A stretch of 64,000 nucleotides of DNA. Source: Streptomyces flavochromogenes. GTDB lineage: Bacteria > Actinomycetota > Actinomycetes > Streptomycetales > Streptomycetaceae. Every line of letters starts with the position of its first letter. Positions within the stretch are counted from its first letter, which is position 1. The translations under genes were made by a program, and so were the position numbers. The stretch lies in the NCBI RefSeq assembly GCF_000717595.1, contig NZ_JNZO01000011.1, positions 1 to 64,000 on the forward strand, given 5' to 3'. This document shows positions 17,413-26,132 of this stretch, in pieces. The notes beneath the pieces are model-generated. The model searched no databases, was not told the DNA's origin, and saw only the letters and a program-made list of their open reading frames with translations.

Positions 17413-17649
17413 ATGGCGAAGCCGCCTGTGCGCAAGCCTAAGAAGAAGGTCTGCGCGTTCTGCAAGGACAAGACCCAGTACGTGGACTACAAGGACACGA
17501 ACATGCTGCGGAAGTTCATTTCCGACCGTGGCAAGATCCGTGCCCGCCGCGTGACCGGCAACTGCACGCAGCACCAGCGTGACGTCGCCACGGCCGTCAA
17601 GAACAGCCGTGAGATGGCGCTGCTGCCCTACACGTCCACCGCGCGATAA
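17413..17649 (+). CDS. rpsR: 30S ribosomal protein bS18
   Basis: 78 residues, start preceded by AGGAG. It has the typical core [19 protein letters not shown] and [19 protein letters not shown]. The N-terminus keeps two cysteines (CAFCKDK), with a third in the core (GNCTQHQ); a CxxC-type arrangement marks the zinc-binding form, so this is likely the Zn-containing paralogue rather than the zinc-free copy. 18 bp before rplI. Confidence 0.97.
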   Translation: MAKPPVRKPKKKVCAFCKDKTQYVDYKDTNMLRKFISDRGKIRARRVTGNCTQHQRDVATAVKNSREMALLPYTSTAR

Positions 17650-17667
17650 GGAAAGGGTGACCGAATA

Positions 17668-18114
17668 ATGAAGATCATCCTGACCCACGAGGTCTCCGGC
17701 CTCGGCACCGCCGGCGACGTCGTCGACGTCAAGGACGGCTACGCCCGCAACTACCTGGTCCCGCGTGGCTTCGCCATCCGCTGGACCAAGGGTGGCGAGC
17801 AGGACGTGGCGCAGATCCGCCGCGCCCGCAAGATCCACGAGATCGCGACCATCGAGCAGGCCAACGAGATCAAGGCCAAGCTCGAGGGCACGAAGGTGCG
17901 CCTGGCCGTTCGCTCCGGCGACGCCGGCCGTCTCTTCGGCTCCGTGACCCCGGCCGACATCGCCTCGGCGATCAAGGCCGCGGGTGGCCCCGACGTCGAC
18001 AAGCGTCGCGTCGAGCTCGGTTCGCCGATCAAGACCCTGGGCTCGCACCAGGTGTCCGTGCGTCTGCACGCCGACGTTGCCGCGAAGCTCGGCGTCGAGA
18101 TCGTCGCCGCGTAA
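17668..18114 (+). CDS. rplI: 50S ribosomal protein bL9
   Basis: 148 residues with the full bL9 architecture: N-terminal rRNA-binding domain ([30 protein letters not shown] split by the family), long connecting helix ([24 protein letters not shown]), and C-terminal domain. It is the last gene of the ribosomal/SSB operon, followed by a strong terminator 33 bp after the stop codon. Confidence 0.98.
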   Translation: MKIILTHEVSGLGTAGDVVDVKDGYARNYLVPRGFAIRWTKGGEQDVAQIRRARKIHEIATIEQANEIKAKLEGTKVRLAVRSGDAGRLFGSVTPADIASAIKAAGGPDVDKRRVELGSPIKTLGSHQVSVRLHADVAAKLGVEIVAA

Positions 18115-18146
18115 CGCTGCCGCCGGCGCTCTGCGCTGAGCAGTGA

Positions 18147-18180
18147 GGAAGGGCCGCACCCCTCGGGGTGCGGCCCTTCC
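18147..18180 (+). terminator. Strong hairpin terminator of the rpsF-rplI operon
   Basis: Perfect 16-bp G/C-rich stem GGAAGGGCCGCACCCC with its reverse complement around a two-base apparent loop, immediately downstream of rplI. Confidence 0.9.
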
Positions 18181-18235
18181 GCTGTGTCACAGCTTCTCTC
18201 CGGGGGCTGACTCCAGAGGCTTGGGCCGTAGCTGC

Positions 18236-18249
18236 GTTTCACGTGAAAC
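18236..18249. promoter_or_regulatory. parS: parS site 3 (ParB binding)
   Basis: Exact GTTTCACGTGAAAC in the convergent gap between rplI and the MATE gene; only 5 bp separate it from site 4. Confidence 0.95.
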
Positions 18250-18254
18250 GGGGT

Positions 18255-18268
18255 GTTTCACGTGAAAC
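18255..18268. promoter_or_regulatory. parS: parS site 4 (ParB binding)
   Basis: Exact GTTTCACGTGAAAC, ending 2 bp before the stop codon of the convergent MATE gene (18271). Sites 3 and 4 start 19 bp apart, so two ParB dimers would lie on nearly the same face if helical repeat allows (close to two turns). Confidence 0.95.
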
Positions 18269-18270
18269 AT

Positions 18271-19608
18271 TCAGCGCGTGGCGCCGGTGACGATCCAGCG
18301 GCCCGAGCGGGAGCGGAGCCAGAGCGTGGCCATCCGGACGGACATCATCAGCGTCATCGCCCACCAGAGCGCCGTCAGACCGCCGCCGAGCGCGGGGACC
18401 AGCAGGGCCACCGGGGCGAAGACGGCGAGTGTCAGCAGCATGGCCCAGGCCAGATAAGGGCCGTCCCCCGCACCCATCAGGACACCGTCGAGAACGAAGA
18501 CGACCCCGGAGATCGGCTGCGAGAGCGCCACCACGAGCAGGGCCGGGAGCAGGGTGTCCTGGACGGCTGTGTCGCCGGTGAAGAGCGGGATGAACAGGGG
18601 GCGGGCGACGATGAGCAGCGCGCCGAGCACCACCCCTGAGACCACGCCCCACTGGACCATACGGCGGCAGACCTGGCGGGCGCCCTCGGCGTCGTTGGCG
18701 CCGAGGTAGCGGCCGATGATGGCCTGCCCCGCGATCGCGATCGCGTCAAGGGCGAAGGCCATCAGGCTCCACAGGGACAGGATGATCTGGTGGGCCGCGA
18801 CCTCCGCGTCGCCCATCCGGGCCGCGACGGCCGTGGCGATCATCAGGACCGCACGGAGAGAGAGCGTACGGACGAGGAGCGGGACGCCGGCCTGGGCGGA
18901 GGCGCGTATGCCGGCCGTGTCGGGGCGGAGGGAGGCTCCGTGCCGCCGGGCGCCTCGTACGACCACGACGAGGTAGGCGACGGCCATGCCGCACTGGGCG
19001 ATCACGGTGCCCCAGGCCGAGCCCGCGATCCCCAGACCGGCGCCGTAGACAAGGCCGACGTTGAGTGCGCCGTTGGCCGCGAAGCCGCCGATGGCCACGT
19101 AGAGCGGTGTACGGGTGTCCTGAAGGCCGCGCAGGACGCCGGTGGCGGCCAGGACCACCAGCATGGCGGGGATGCCGAGGCTGGAGATCCTCAGGTACGT
19201 GACGGCGTAGGGAGCGGCGGTGTCGGAGGCCCCGAAGAGGCCGACGAGCCAGGGCGCCGCGGGCAGGGTCAGCGCGACGACGGCGGCTCCGAGGAGGAGG
19301 GCGAGCCAGATGCCGTCCATGCCCTGCCGGATCGCGGCCTGGAGGTCCCCGGCCCCGACGCGGCGGGAGACGGCGGCCGTGGTGGCGTAGGCGAGGAAGA
19401 CGAAGACGCTGACGGCGGTGGACAGCAGGGCGGCCGCGATCGCGAGGCCTGCGAGCTGGGGGGTGCCGAGATGGCCGACGATGGCGCTGTCGACCATGAG
19501 GAAGAGCGGCTCGGCGACAAGAGCACCGAAGGCCGGCAGGGCGAGGGAGACGATCTCGCGGTCGTGCCGTCGGTGGACAGCCTTGGGCGTCGCGGGGGCC
19601 TGGGTCAT
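18271..19608 (-). CDS. MATE family efflux transporter (DinF branch)
   Basis: 445 residues with about 12 hydrophobic segments in two related halves. The N-terminal region REIVSLALPAFGALVAEPLFLMVDSAIVGHLGTPQLAGLAIA is the hallmark of DinF-like MATE proteins. They exchange Na+ or H+ for cationic drugs or metabolites; the substrate is not predictable. The start ATG at 19608 gives the usual length. The gene is convergent with rplI across two parS sites, and its promoter lies in the region with DnaA boxes shared with dnaB. Confidence 0.9.
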   Translation of the reverse strand: MTQAPATPKAVHRRHDREIVSLALPAFGALVAEPLFLMVDSAIVGHLGTPQLAGLAIAAALLSTAVSVFVFLAYATTAAVSRRVGAGDLQAAIRQGMDGIWLALLLGAAVVALTLPAAPWLVGLFGASDTAAPYAVTYLRISSLGIPAMLVVLAATGVLRGLQDTRTPLYVAIGGFAANGALNVGLVYGAGLGIAGSAWGTVIAQCGMAVAYLVVVVRGARRHGASLRPDTAGIRASAQAGVPLLVRTLSLRAVLMIATAVAARMGDAEVAAHQIILSLWSLMAFALDAIAIAGQAIIGRYLGANDAEGARQVCRRMVQWGVVSGVVLGALLIVARPLFIPLFTGDTAVQDTLLPALLVVALSQPISGVVFVLDGVLMGAGDGPYLAWAMLLTLAVFAPVALLVPALGGGLTALWWAMTLMMSVRMATLWLRSRSGRWIVTGATR

Positions 19609-19795
19609 GGGGTCAATCTAATCTTCCACAGGTAAGCGATGCAATGCCCTCGTGATCCTTACTTCTCCAGGGTAAGGCGCTTCGGGTGTGGGTCGTTTGT
19701 TCTGATCTTGGCCCAGGGGGAAAAGTTTTTCTCCCCCACAGCCCGTGGATGGGAAAAGTGCAGGTCAGGCCGGTGAGGTGGAGGGGCCTATGAGT

Positions 19796-19804
19796 TTGTC
19801 CACA
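19796..19804 (+). promoter_or_regulatory. DnaA box TTGTCCACA
   Basis: Exact match to the preferred Streptomyces DnaA box; 228 bp upstream of the dnaB start. Confidence 0.75.
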
Positions 19805-19840
19805 TGGCTGTCCCCCGGTCCGTGCACAGGTTCCGGCGAG

Positions 19841-19849
19841 TTCTCCACA
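19841..19849 (+). promoter_or_regulatory. DnaA box TTCTCCACA
   Basis: Fits the degenerate Streptomyces consensus (T/C)(T/C)(G/A/C)TCCACA; 36 bp after the first box. Confidence 0.55.
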
Positions 19850-19875
19850 GGCTGAGGCCCTTCACCCACAGGGCC

Positions 19876-19884
19876 TGTGGATAA
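19876..19884 (-). promoter_or_regulatory. DnaA box TTATCCACA (reverse strand)
   Basis: Reads TGTGGATAA on the plus strand; matches the classical bacterial DnaA box. With the two boxes above it makes a cluster of three within 89 bp. Confidence 0.7.
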
Positions 19885-20031
19885 CCAGATTGGCTGAGGC
19901 CTCTCGCGGGCCTACCGTGGTCCGGCGCCCGACGCGCCAGAAGCGGTCGCAAAGCCACTCGTTGATCAAGCCCGTGGCGTAAGAAAGAGTGGCATGGCGA
20001 GGTCCGCGGAGCGGACGGGAGGAGGTGCTTG

Positions 20032-21516
20032 GTGAGCATTCCCGAGCCCTTGGACGACCCTTGGGCCGACAGCGGACCGAGCGACCGACTGCCCACCCGT
20101 ACCCGAGGCGAAGGGCGCGGTCGCGGCCGCGGGCGGGACGACCAGCACGAGCGGGGCGGCGAAGGCGGGCCCTGGGACGGCGGGCTCTCCGGCTTCGAGC
20201 GTGTTCCCCCGCAGGACCTCGACGCCGAGCAGTCCGTCCTCGGCGGCATGCTGCTCTCCAAGGACGCCATCGCCGACGTCGTGGAGATCATCAAGGGCAA
20301 CGACTTCTACAAGCCCGCCCACGAGACGGTCTACGCCGCGATCCTCGATCTCTACGCCAAGGGCGAGCCGGCCGACCCGATCACGGTCGGTGCCGAGCTC
20401 ACGAAGCGTGGCGAGATCACCCGCGTCGGCGGCGCCTCCTACCTGCACACCCTGGTTCAGTCGGTACCGACGGCGGCCAACGCCTCGTACTACGCGGAGA
20501 TCGTCCACGAGCGGGCCGTCCTGCGTCGCCTCGTCGAGGCCGGCACCAAGATCACGCAGATGGGCTACGCGGCCGACGGCGACGTCGACGAGATCGTGAA
20601 CTCGGCCCAGGCCGAGATCTACGCGGTCACCGAGCAGCGGACCACCGAGGACTATCTGCCGCTCGGCGACATCATGGAGGGGGCGCTCGACGAGATCGAG
20701 GCGATCGGCTCCCGCAGCGGTGAGATGACCGGTGTGCCCACCGGCTTCACCGACCTGGACTCGCTCACCAACGGTCTGCACCCGGGTCAGATGATCATCA
20801 TCGCGGCGCGTCCCGCCATGGGTAAGTCGACCCTCGCCCTGGACTTCGCGCGGGCGGCGTCCATCAAGCACAACCTGCCCAGCGTCATCTTCTCCCTCGA
20901 AATGGGCCGCAACGAGATCGCGATGCGTCTGCTCTCGGCGGAGGCCCGGGTCGCACTGCACCACATGCGCTCCGGCACGATGACCGACGAGGACTGGACC
21001 CGGCTCGCCCGCCGGATGCCGGACGTCTCCCAGGCCCCGCTCTACATCGACGACTCCCCGAACCTGTCGATGATGGAGATCCGGGCGAAGTGCCGCCGCC
21101 TCAAGCAGCGCAACGGGCTCAAGCTCGTGATCATCGACTATCTGCAGCTGATGCAGTCCGGTGGTTCGAAGCGGCAGGAGAGCCGTCAGCAAGAGGTCTC
21201 CGACATGTCGCGAAACCTCAAGCTCCTCGCCAAGGAGCTGGAGCTGCCGGTGATCGCGCTCTCCCAGCTGAACCGTGGCCCCGAGCAGCGAACCGACAAG
21301 AAGCCGATGGTCTCCGACCTGCGTGAGTCCGGCTCGATCGAGCAGGACGCGGACATGGTCATCCTGCTGCACCGCGAGGACGCGTACGAGAAGGAGTCAC
21401 CGCGAGCGGGCGAGGCCGACATCATCGTCGGCAAGCACCGTAACGGTCCGACGGCCACGATCACCGTGGCCTTCCAGGGCCACTACTCCCGCTTCGTGGA
21501 CATGGCTCAGACCTGA
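20032..21516 (+). CDS. dnaB: Replicative DNA helicase DnaB
   Basis: About 494 residues from GTG at 20032, 6-10 bases after GGAGGAGGTG. A polar, Arg/Gly-rich N-terminal extension of some 45 residues is followed by the DnaB N-terminal domain (PPQDLDAEQSVLGGMLLS). The RecA-like motor has Walker A AARPAMGKST near residues 256-266, Walker B KLVIIDYLQLM, and DnaB motifs LSQLNRGPEQR and DLRESGSIEQDADMV. It is the ring helicase that unwinds DNA at the fork. No intein is present. The last 10 bases overlap the convergent hydrolase gene. DnaA boxes upstream suggest initiator control of its expression. Confidence 0.97.
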   Translation: MSIPEPLDDPWADSGPSDRLPTRTRGEGRGRGRGRDDQHERGGEGGPWDGGLSGFERVPPQDLDAEQSVLGGMLLSKDAIADVVEIIKGNDFYKPAHETVYAAILDLYAKGEPADPITVGAELTKRGEITRVGGASYLHTLVQSVPTAANASYYAEIVHERAVLRRLVEAGTKITQMGYAADGDVDEIVNSAQAEIYAVTEQRTTEDYLPLGDIMEGALDEIEAIGSRSGEMTGVPTGFTDLDSLTNGLHPGQMIIIAARPAMGKSTLALDFARAASIKHNLPSVIFSLEMGRNEIAMRLLSAEARVALHHMRSGTMTDEDWTRLARRMPDVSQAPLYIDDSPNLSMMEIRAKCRRLKQRNGLKLVIIDYLQLMQSGGSKRQESRQQEVSDMSRNLKLLAKELELPVIALSQLNRGPEQRTDKKPMVSDLRESGSIEQDADMVILLHREDAYEKESPRAGEADIIVGKHRNGPTATITVAFQGHYSRFVDMAQT

Positions 21517-22373
21517 CCGCGCCCGAGGAGCGCGGGAACCACCTCGTTCCAGACCTCGTGGGGGAACACCTCGTGGCCCGTCCGCTCCATGGCGAGGAAT
21601 CGGGCACCGGGGATCTCGGCGGCGAGGACGCGGCCGTGCTCCAGAGGGAACAGCGGGTCCTCGGTGCCGTGCAGGACGAGCGTCGGGGCCGTGATCGCAC
21701 CGAGGCGGTCCCGCCAGGGTGCTCCGGCGTCGATCAAGAAGGGGTTCGTGACCTGCGCGGCGATGTCGCGCGCGTGGTCGACGACCCGTGCCGCCCAGGC
21801 GTGCATGGCGGCGGTGTCGAACGGGCGTGAGGCGGCGGCGAAGGGGCGCTCGCCCTCGACGAGCCACTCGACGACAGCGGCCCGGTCCTTCCAGTCGGGC
21901 TCCGGAGCGCTCTCGGCGAAAACCGCCAGCAGGGCCTCCGTGATCGGCGGCAGATCGGGCTGGTCGTGGCCCGGTCCGCCGGGGGTCGAGGACGCGAGGG
22001 CGAGCGTGGCGACCCGGTCCGGGTGATCGAGGGCGAGCAGCTGGGCGACGGCCGCTCCCTGGGACATGCCGACGATCTCCGCGGGCGGCAGGTGGAGGGC
22101 TTCGAGCAGCCCGGCGGCATCGGTGACCAGATCGCGCAGGTCGTACGACGGCTCGCCCACGGGGAACACGGTGGAGCGCCCCGCGTCCCGGCTGTCGTAG
22201 CGGATCACGTACCTGCCGCCGGAGGCGAGGCGACGGACGAACTCCTCGTTCCACGCGAGCATCGAGTGGCCCGCGCCGTGCATGAGGAGGAGGGGAGTGT
22301 CGGCGGGGTCGCCGAAGGTCTCCGCGCACAGTTCGACGCCGTTGGTCCGGATGACGTGCTCGGTGCCGCGCAT
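21507..22373 (-). CDS. Alpha/beta hydrolase
   Basis: About 288 residues from the ATG at 22373 (MRGTEHVIRTNGVELCAE); the frame upstream to 22445 is doubtful. It has the oxyanion motif LLMHGAGHSMLAW, the nucleophile elbow GMSQGA with Ser, an Asp-containing segment (VLHGTEDPLFPLEHG) and a late His (ERTGHEVFP), so a full Ser-Asp-His triad. This is the general esterase/peroxidase-like branch; the substrate is unknown. The 3' end overlaps dnaB by 10 bp tail to tail. Divergent from the serine-hydrolase gene. Confidence 0.9.
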   Translation of the reverse strand: MRGTEHVIRTNGVELCAETFGDPADTPLLLMHGAGHSMLAWNEEFVRRLASGGRYVIRYDSRDAGRSTVFPVGEPSYDLRDLVTDAAGLLEALHLPPAEIVGMSQGAAVAQLLALDHPDRVATLALASSTPGGPGHDQPDLPPITEALLAVFAESAPEPDWKDRAAVVEWLVEGERPFAAASRPFDTAAMHAWAARVVDHARDIAAQVTNPFLIDAGAPWRDRLGAITAPTLVLHGTEDPLFPLEHGRVLAAEIPGARFLAMERTGHEVFPHEVWNEVVPALLGRGQV

Positions 22374-22496
22374 GGGGTGCCGCCTTCCCGTCTTCTCTCC
22401 TACCCGTGCCGAAGGTGCCGGCCGTCTGGCGCCCGTGTCGCGCACTGCCCCTGCTCACCGCTAATCCGGAGGCCGTTGTCCAGGAGATCACGTTGG

Positions 22497-23888
22497 ATGG
22501 TGCCCATGACGACAACTTTCGAAGCCCTGTTGCCCGGTACCGAGCGGGCTCTGCTGCATCGCGTCGCGGTCGCCCAGTCCGAGGGGCGGGCGCCCTCCTT
22601 CGTGGGGGCCGTGGTGCGCGAAGGAGCGTTGGTGTGGAGCGGCTCGCGCAGTTGCGTGGACGGGCACGCGCCTGACACCGACACCCAGTTCAGGATCGGA
22701 TCGATCACCAAGGTGTTCACCGCCGTGCTGGTGATGCGGCTGCGGGACGAGGGGCTCCTCGGTCTCGACGATCCGCTGGAGCGGCACCTCAAGGGCACGG
22801 GTGCCGGCGACGTGACGATCGCTCAGCTCCTCGGGCACAGCGGCGGTCTCGCGGCCGAGACGCCCGGTCAGTGGTGGGAGCGCTCGTCCGCCGCGCTGAG
22901 GCCGGAGCTCTCCGACGTCCTGGGGGAGCAGCCCTTCCTCCAGGCGCCGGGGCGCCGCCACCACTACTCGAACCCCGGGTACACGCTGCTCGGTTCGCTG
23001 GTCGAGGCCGTGCGCGGAGTGTCGTGGGAGGAGGCTCTGCGGCGCGAGATCCTGGAGCCGCTCGGGATGAGCCGTACGACGCTCGATCCGGTCGCCCCGC
23101 ACGCGGGCGGCTGGGCGGTGCACCCCTGGGCCGATGTGATGCTGCCGGAGCCGTCCGAGGACCTCGGGCTGATGGCGCCGGCCGGGCAGCTCTGGTCGAC
23201 GGCGGCGGATCTCGCCCGCTTCGCCGCCTTCCTCGCGGCGGGAGAGGAGCGCGTGCTCGTCGCGGCGTCCGTGGCGGAGATGCGGGCCCCGGCCTCCGCG
23301 GCCGGGGAGGGGGACTGGGAGGGAGGCTACGGGCTCGGGCTTCAGCTGATCCGCAAGGACGGCCGGACCCTGATCGGCCACACCGGATCGCTCCCCGGTT
23401 TCGTCGCCGCCCTCTGGGTGAGCGTGGAGGACGGGCTGGCGGCGATCGCCCTCTCCAATGCCACCTCCGGGCCGCTGACGGGGGCCGTGGCCGCCGATCT
23501 CGTACGGATCGTGGCGGAGGCGGAACCGAGGTTCCCGGAGCCCTGGCGCCCGCTTCCGGAGGCTGAGGCCGATGAGGAGCTGCTGGCCCTGACAGGTCCC
23601 TGGTACTGGGGCACGTACGCCTACGGGCTCCGGATCGGCCCTGAGCGGAGTGTGATGCTCGAACCCCTGCGGGGAGCCGGGCGGCGGGCCCGTTTCCGGG
23701 CGCTGCCCGAGGGGGGCTGGGTCGGGCTGAACGGCTACTACGAGGGGGAGACGCTCCGGGCCGTGCGGCGCGCCGACGGCAGCGTGAGCCATCTCGACCT
23801 CGGCTCCTTCGTCTTCACGCGGGAGCCGTACGCGCCGGCGGACGTGGTGCCGGGTGGCGTGGACGAGGCGGGCTGGCGCGGTCTCTGA
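22497..23888 (+). CDS. Serine hydrolase, beta-lactamase class C / DD-peptidase family
   Basis: About 463 residues; ATG at 22497 follows AGGAG, with a second ATG three codons later. The active-site SITK (RIGSITKVFTAVLVMRLRDEG) and the second motif YSN (HHYSNPGYTLLGSLVE) are clear. The region HTGSLPGFVAALW supplies the third HxG-type motif. After the catalytic domain (to about residue 360) comes a C-terminal beta domain typical of EstB/D-aminopeptidase-like members. No signal peptide is seen, so it is probably cytoplasmic and an esterase or peptidase rather than a resistance enzyme. Ends at parS 5 and a hairpin. Confidence 0.9.
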   Translation: MVPMTTTFEALLPGTERALLHRVAVAQSEGRAPSFVGAVVREGALVWSGSRSCVDGHAPDTDTQFRIGSITKVFTAVLVMRLRDEGLLGLDDPLERHLKGTGAGDVTIAQLLGHSGGLAAETPGQWWERSSAALRPELSDVLGEQPFLQAPGRRHHYSNPGYTLLGSLVEAVRGVSWEEALRREILEPLGMSRTTLDPVAPHAGGWAVHPWADVMLPEPSEDLGLMAPAGQLWSTAADLARFAAFLAAGEERVLVAASVAEMRAPASAAGEGDWEGGYGLGLQLIRKDGRTLIGHTGSLPGFVAALWVSVEDGLAAIALSNATSGPLTGAVAADLVRIVAEAEPRFPEPWRPLPEAEADEELLALTGPWYWGTYAYGLRIGPERSVMLEPLRGAGRRARFRALPEGGWVGLNGYYEGETLRAVRRADGSVSHLDLGSFVFTREPYAPADVVPGGVDEAGWRGL

Positions 23889-23901
23889 GCCGTTCTGCGG
23901 T

Positions 23902-23915
23902 GTTTCACGTGAAAC
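23902..23915. promoter_or_regulatory. parS: parS site 5 (ParB binding)
   Basis: Exact GTTTCACGTGAAAC between two convergent genes, 14 bp after the serine-hydrolase stop codon. Confidence 0.95.
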
Positions 23916-23924
23916 AACCGTGAT

Positions 23925-23955
23925 CGGCGTGCCGGGGACGCGTCCCGGCACGCCG
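23925..23955. terminator. Hairpin between convergent genes
   Basis: 12-bp stem CGGCGTGCCGGG / CCCGGCACGCCG with a 7-base loop, 9 bp from parS 5. It can terminate both flanking genes. Confidence 0.75.
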
Positions 23956-23973
23956 ACGGCGTGCTCCTCTGCC

Positions 23974-24426
23974 TCAGAGGTTCTTCTTGAAGCCCAGGTG
24001 AGAGGCCTCGAAGCCGAGCCGCTCGTAGAAGCGGTGGGCATCGGTGCGGGTGACGTCGGAGGTCAGCTGGACGAGTCGGCAGCTCTGGCGCCGGGACTCC
24101 TCGACAGCCCACTCGATGAGCAGGGTGCCCAGGCCGCTGCCGCGCTCCTCGGCGTGGATGCGGACGCCCTCGATGATCGAGCGGGTGGCACCCCGGCGGG
24201 AGAGGCCGGGGATGATCGTCAGCTGGAGGGTGCCGACGACCCTGGCCTCGCGGACGGCCACGACGAGGTGCTGCTGAGGGTCGTTCGCCAGGCGCTCGAA
24301 GGCCGCGACGTACGGGCTGAGGTCGTCCGGAGATTCGCGCTGCGCGCCCAGCGGGTCGTCGGCGAGCATCGCGACGATGGCTTCGAGGTCCTCCGCGGTG
24401 GCGGGACGTATCTCAAGATCACTCAT
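23974..24426 (-). CDS. GNAT family N-acetyltransferase
   Basis: 150 residues, a single complete GNAT domain: N-terminal LEIRPATAEDLEAIVAML, acetyl-CoA-binding loop motif A (VRIHAEERGSGLGTLLIEWAV, with the R/GxGxG/A element), and motif B (YERLGFEASHLGFKKNL). The acceptor is unknown. The MarR gene lies upstream on the same strand, 71 bp away, so the two may be co-expressed. Confidence 0.9.
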   Translation of the reverse strand: MSDLEIRPATAEDLEAIVAMLADDPLGAQRESPDDLSPYVAAFERLANDPQQHLVVAVREARVVGTLQLTIIPGLSRRGATRSIIEGVRIHAEERGSGLGTLLIEWAVEESRRQSCRLVQLTSDVTRTDAHRFYERLGFEASHLGFKKNL

Positions 24427-24497
24427 GCCCCGCAGGGTACGCCGGGGGAGGGCATCGCCTCACTGAGGGTGTACCGCGCGGGTCGGACGGCCGGGCG

Positions 24498-24956
24498 TCA
24501 GGCGGGAACGCCCACGCCTTCCACGACCTGGACCAGCGGTGCCAGCTCCGGGTTCTTGGCGGCCTCGTCGAGTGCCTCGCGAAGAGCGCTGTCGTTGGTG
24601 GGGCGGGCCTCTGCCAGGAGCTTCTGGCCGGCTTCGGTGACATCGGTGTAGATGCCGCGCCGGTCGGTGGCGCAGAGGTACCGGGTGAGCAGACCACGGT
24701 CCTCGAGCCGGGTGACCAGCCGGGTGGTGGCGCTCTGGCTGAGGACGACCGCGTCGGCGACCTGTTTCATCTGGAGGTGCCCGCCCGGTCCGCTGTGCTG
24801 GCGGCTGAGGACGTCGAGGAGGGAGTACTCCCGCACGCTCAGACCGTGCCGCGTCTCCAGGGCGCGCTCGATGTGCGACTCGATCCTGCCGTGCAGCAGG
24901 GAGAGGGCGCACCAGCGCTGGGAGAGCGCGGTGAGTGCGGGGTCCGTCGCGGTCAT
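24498..24956 (-). CDS. MarR family transcriptional regulator
   Basis: About 152 residues from the ATG at 24956, which follows GAGGAGAGACC; the frame upstream to 25022 has no such signal. The winged helix is typical of MarR (LSVREYSLLDVLSRQ, MKQVADAVVLSQSATTRLVTRLEDRGLLTR, with DRRGIYTDVTEAGQKLL as wing and last helix). Probably represses itself and neighbours in response to a small ligand. It lies between two GNAT acetyltransferase genes on the same strand. Confidence 0.92.
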   Translation of the reverse strand: MTATDPALTALSQRWCALSLLHGRIESHIERALETRHGLSVREYSLLDVLSRQHSGPGGHLQMKQVADAVVLSQSATTRLVTRLEDRGLLTRYLCATDRRGIYTDVTEAGQKLLAEARPTNDSALREALDEAAKNPELAPLVQVVEGVGVPA

Positions 24957-25126
24957 GGTCTCTCCTCGGTCTCTCCTCGGCACCGGAGTGGTTCTGGATC
25001 CAGGGTAGACGATGCGACGCAATAATGCGCGTGTGCAAGTAAATCTGGGAGGGGAGATCGGACCCTGCCCCCGGCTAGGGCGGTCGGATCGGCCCCCGCC
25101 CTCACACCGGTGGACCGAACCCCGCG

Positions 25127-25990
25127 CTACCCGGCCGCGACGGTCAGGGGAGCGAAGCGGCGGCGCCAGTCACCGGGGAGGTCGGGGAGGGAGCGGACCA
25201 TCACCGCGTTGAAGGCGACCGAGTCGAGGCCGTTCTCCTTCACCCAGCTCAGCAGGGCCGAGTGCCGCACGTCGATGTCCGTGCGCAGCGGGCGGTCGGT
25301 GGCCGCCGCGAGTGAGGCGATCAGGGCCTGGGCCGTGGCGGCGTCCCGGGCGATCAGCGGTCCGACGACATGGGTGTCCATGTTGGGCCAGGCCGCCGCG
25401 AAGCCGGTGATCTCGCCGTCCTCCTCCGCGACCCGGAGATGGTCGGCGAACGCGGGCAGCCGGGTGATCACATGCGTCCGGTCGAGGCCGAAGACCTCGT
25501 GGTCCAGGCGCAGGATCGCCTGGAGGTCCTCCGCCGTCGCCGGGCGGACCGGGACGGCCGGGGCGGGTGCGGTGAACGTGAAGCGCCCATGCACCATCTC
25601 CGCGCGGCCCGTCTCCGTGAAGCCCAGCTGCTCGTAGAGAGGCTGCCCGTACGGAGTGGCGTGCAAGGTGAGCGGGGTCTCCCCGGCCTCCGCCAGGACG
25701 TGCTCCATGAGCCGGCGTCCCACCCCTTGGCGTGCGTACCGTTCGGCGACGAGCACCATGCCGATCGCGGCGAGCCCCGGGCCGTACGACGTGACCACGG
25801 AGCAGGTGATCAGCCCGGCTCCGGAAGGGTCGTCGATGCCGTAGCCGGCGCCCGCGGCGAGCAGGAGGCCCCACTTGTGTTCCTCGCGCGGCCAGCCCCG
25901 GTTCTCGGACAGGTCGGCGCAGGCGAGGAGGTCGTCCACGCCGAGGCGCCGGATGGGGAGCTGGGCGAGCGAGGAGGGGGAGATCGGCAT
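25127..25990 (-). CDS. Double-domain GNAT acetyltransferase
   Basis: 287 residues holding two GNAT-like domains. The first, residues 1-145, has the acetyl-CoA loop AERYARQGVGRRLMEHVLAE and ends in YEQLGFTETG. The second, about 150-280, begins VRPATAEDLQAILRLDHEVFG and has a weaker loop. This arrangement occurs in the mycothiol-synthase-like and Eis-like clans, where often only one domain is active. The substrate is unknown. The short region 25000-25126 to the MarR gene is rich in inverted G/C runs but without a clear site. Confidence 0.85.
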   Translation of the reverse strand: MPISPSSLAQLPIRRLGVDDLLACADLSENRGWPREEHKWGLLLAAGAGYGIDDPSGAGLITCSVVTSYGPGLAAIGMVLVAERYARQGVGRRLMEHVLAEAGETPLTLHATPYGQPLYEQLGFTETGRAEMVHGRFTFTAPAPAVPVRPATAEDLQAILRLDHEVFGLDRTHVITRLPAFADHLRVAEEDGEITGFAAAWPNMDTHVVGPLIARDAATAQALIASLAAATDRPLRTDIDVRHSALLSWVKENGLDSVAFNAVMVRSLPDLPGDWRRRFAPLTVAAG

Positions 25991-26132
25991 GCTGTCAGGC
26001 TGGCCGACGCGGTGATCTTCCGTCCACCGGTTTAGCGGATCTGGCCGAGACGTGTGCGCCGTGCGGAGCAGGCGCGGGGCCGGACGGGTAGCCGGAAGAG
26101 GGCGTTGCTTTCCATGTCGTGGGACGGAGACG

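Larger units (their letters stand above)
19609..20031. other. Divergent non-coding region upstream of dnaB, with DnaA boxes
   Basis: 423 bp, less G/C-rich than its surroundings, no convincing gene. It holds three matches to the Streptomyces DnaA-box consensus (19796-19804, 19841-19849, 19876-19884 on the other strand), a G5-A4...T5-C-T-C5 hairpin near 19715-19737, and looser TCCACA variants near 19623. Confidence 0.75.

Noticed and set aside
18253..18639. Plus-strand ORF starting MFHVKHSARG at parS 4
   Set aside because: Antisense to the MATE gene; its start just reflects parS reading as MFHVK.
19609..20031. oriC itself
   Set aside because: Only three DnaA boxes and no dnaA-dnaN neighbours; Streptomyces oriC has many boxes between dnaA and dnaN.
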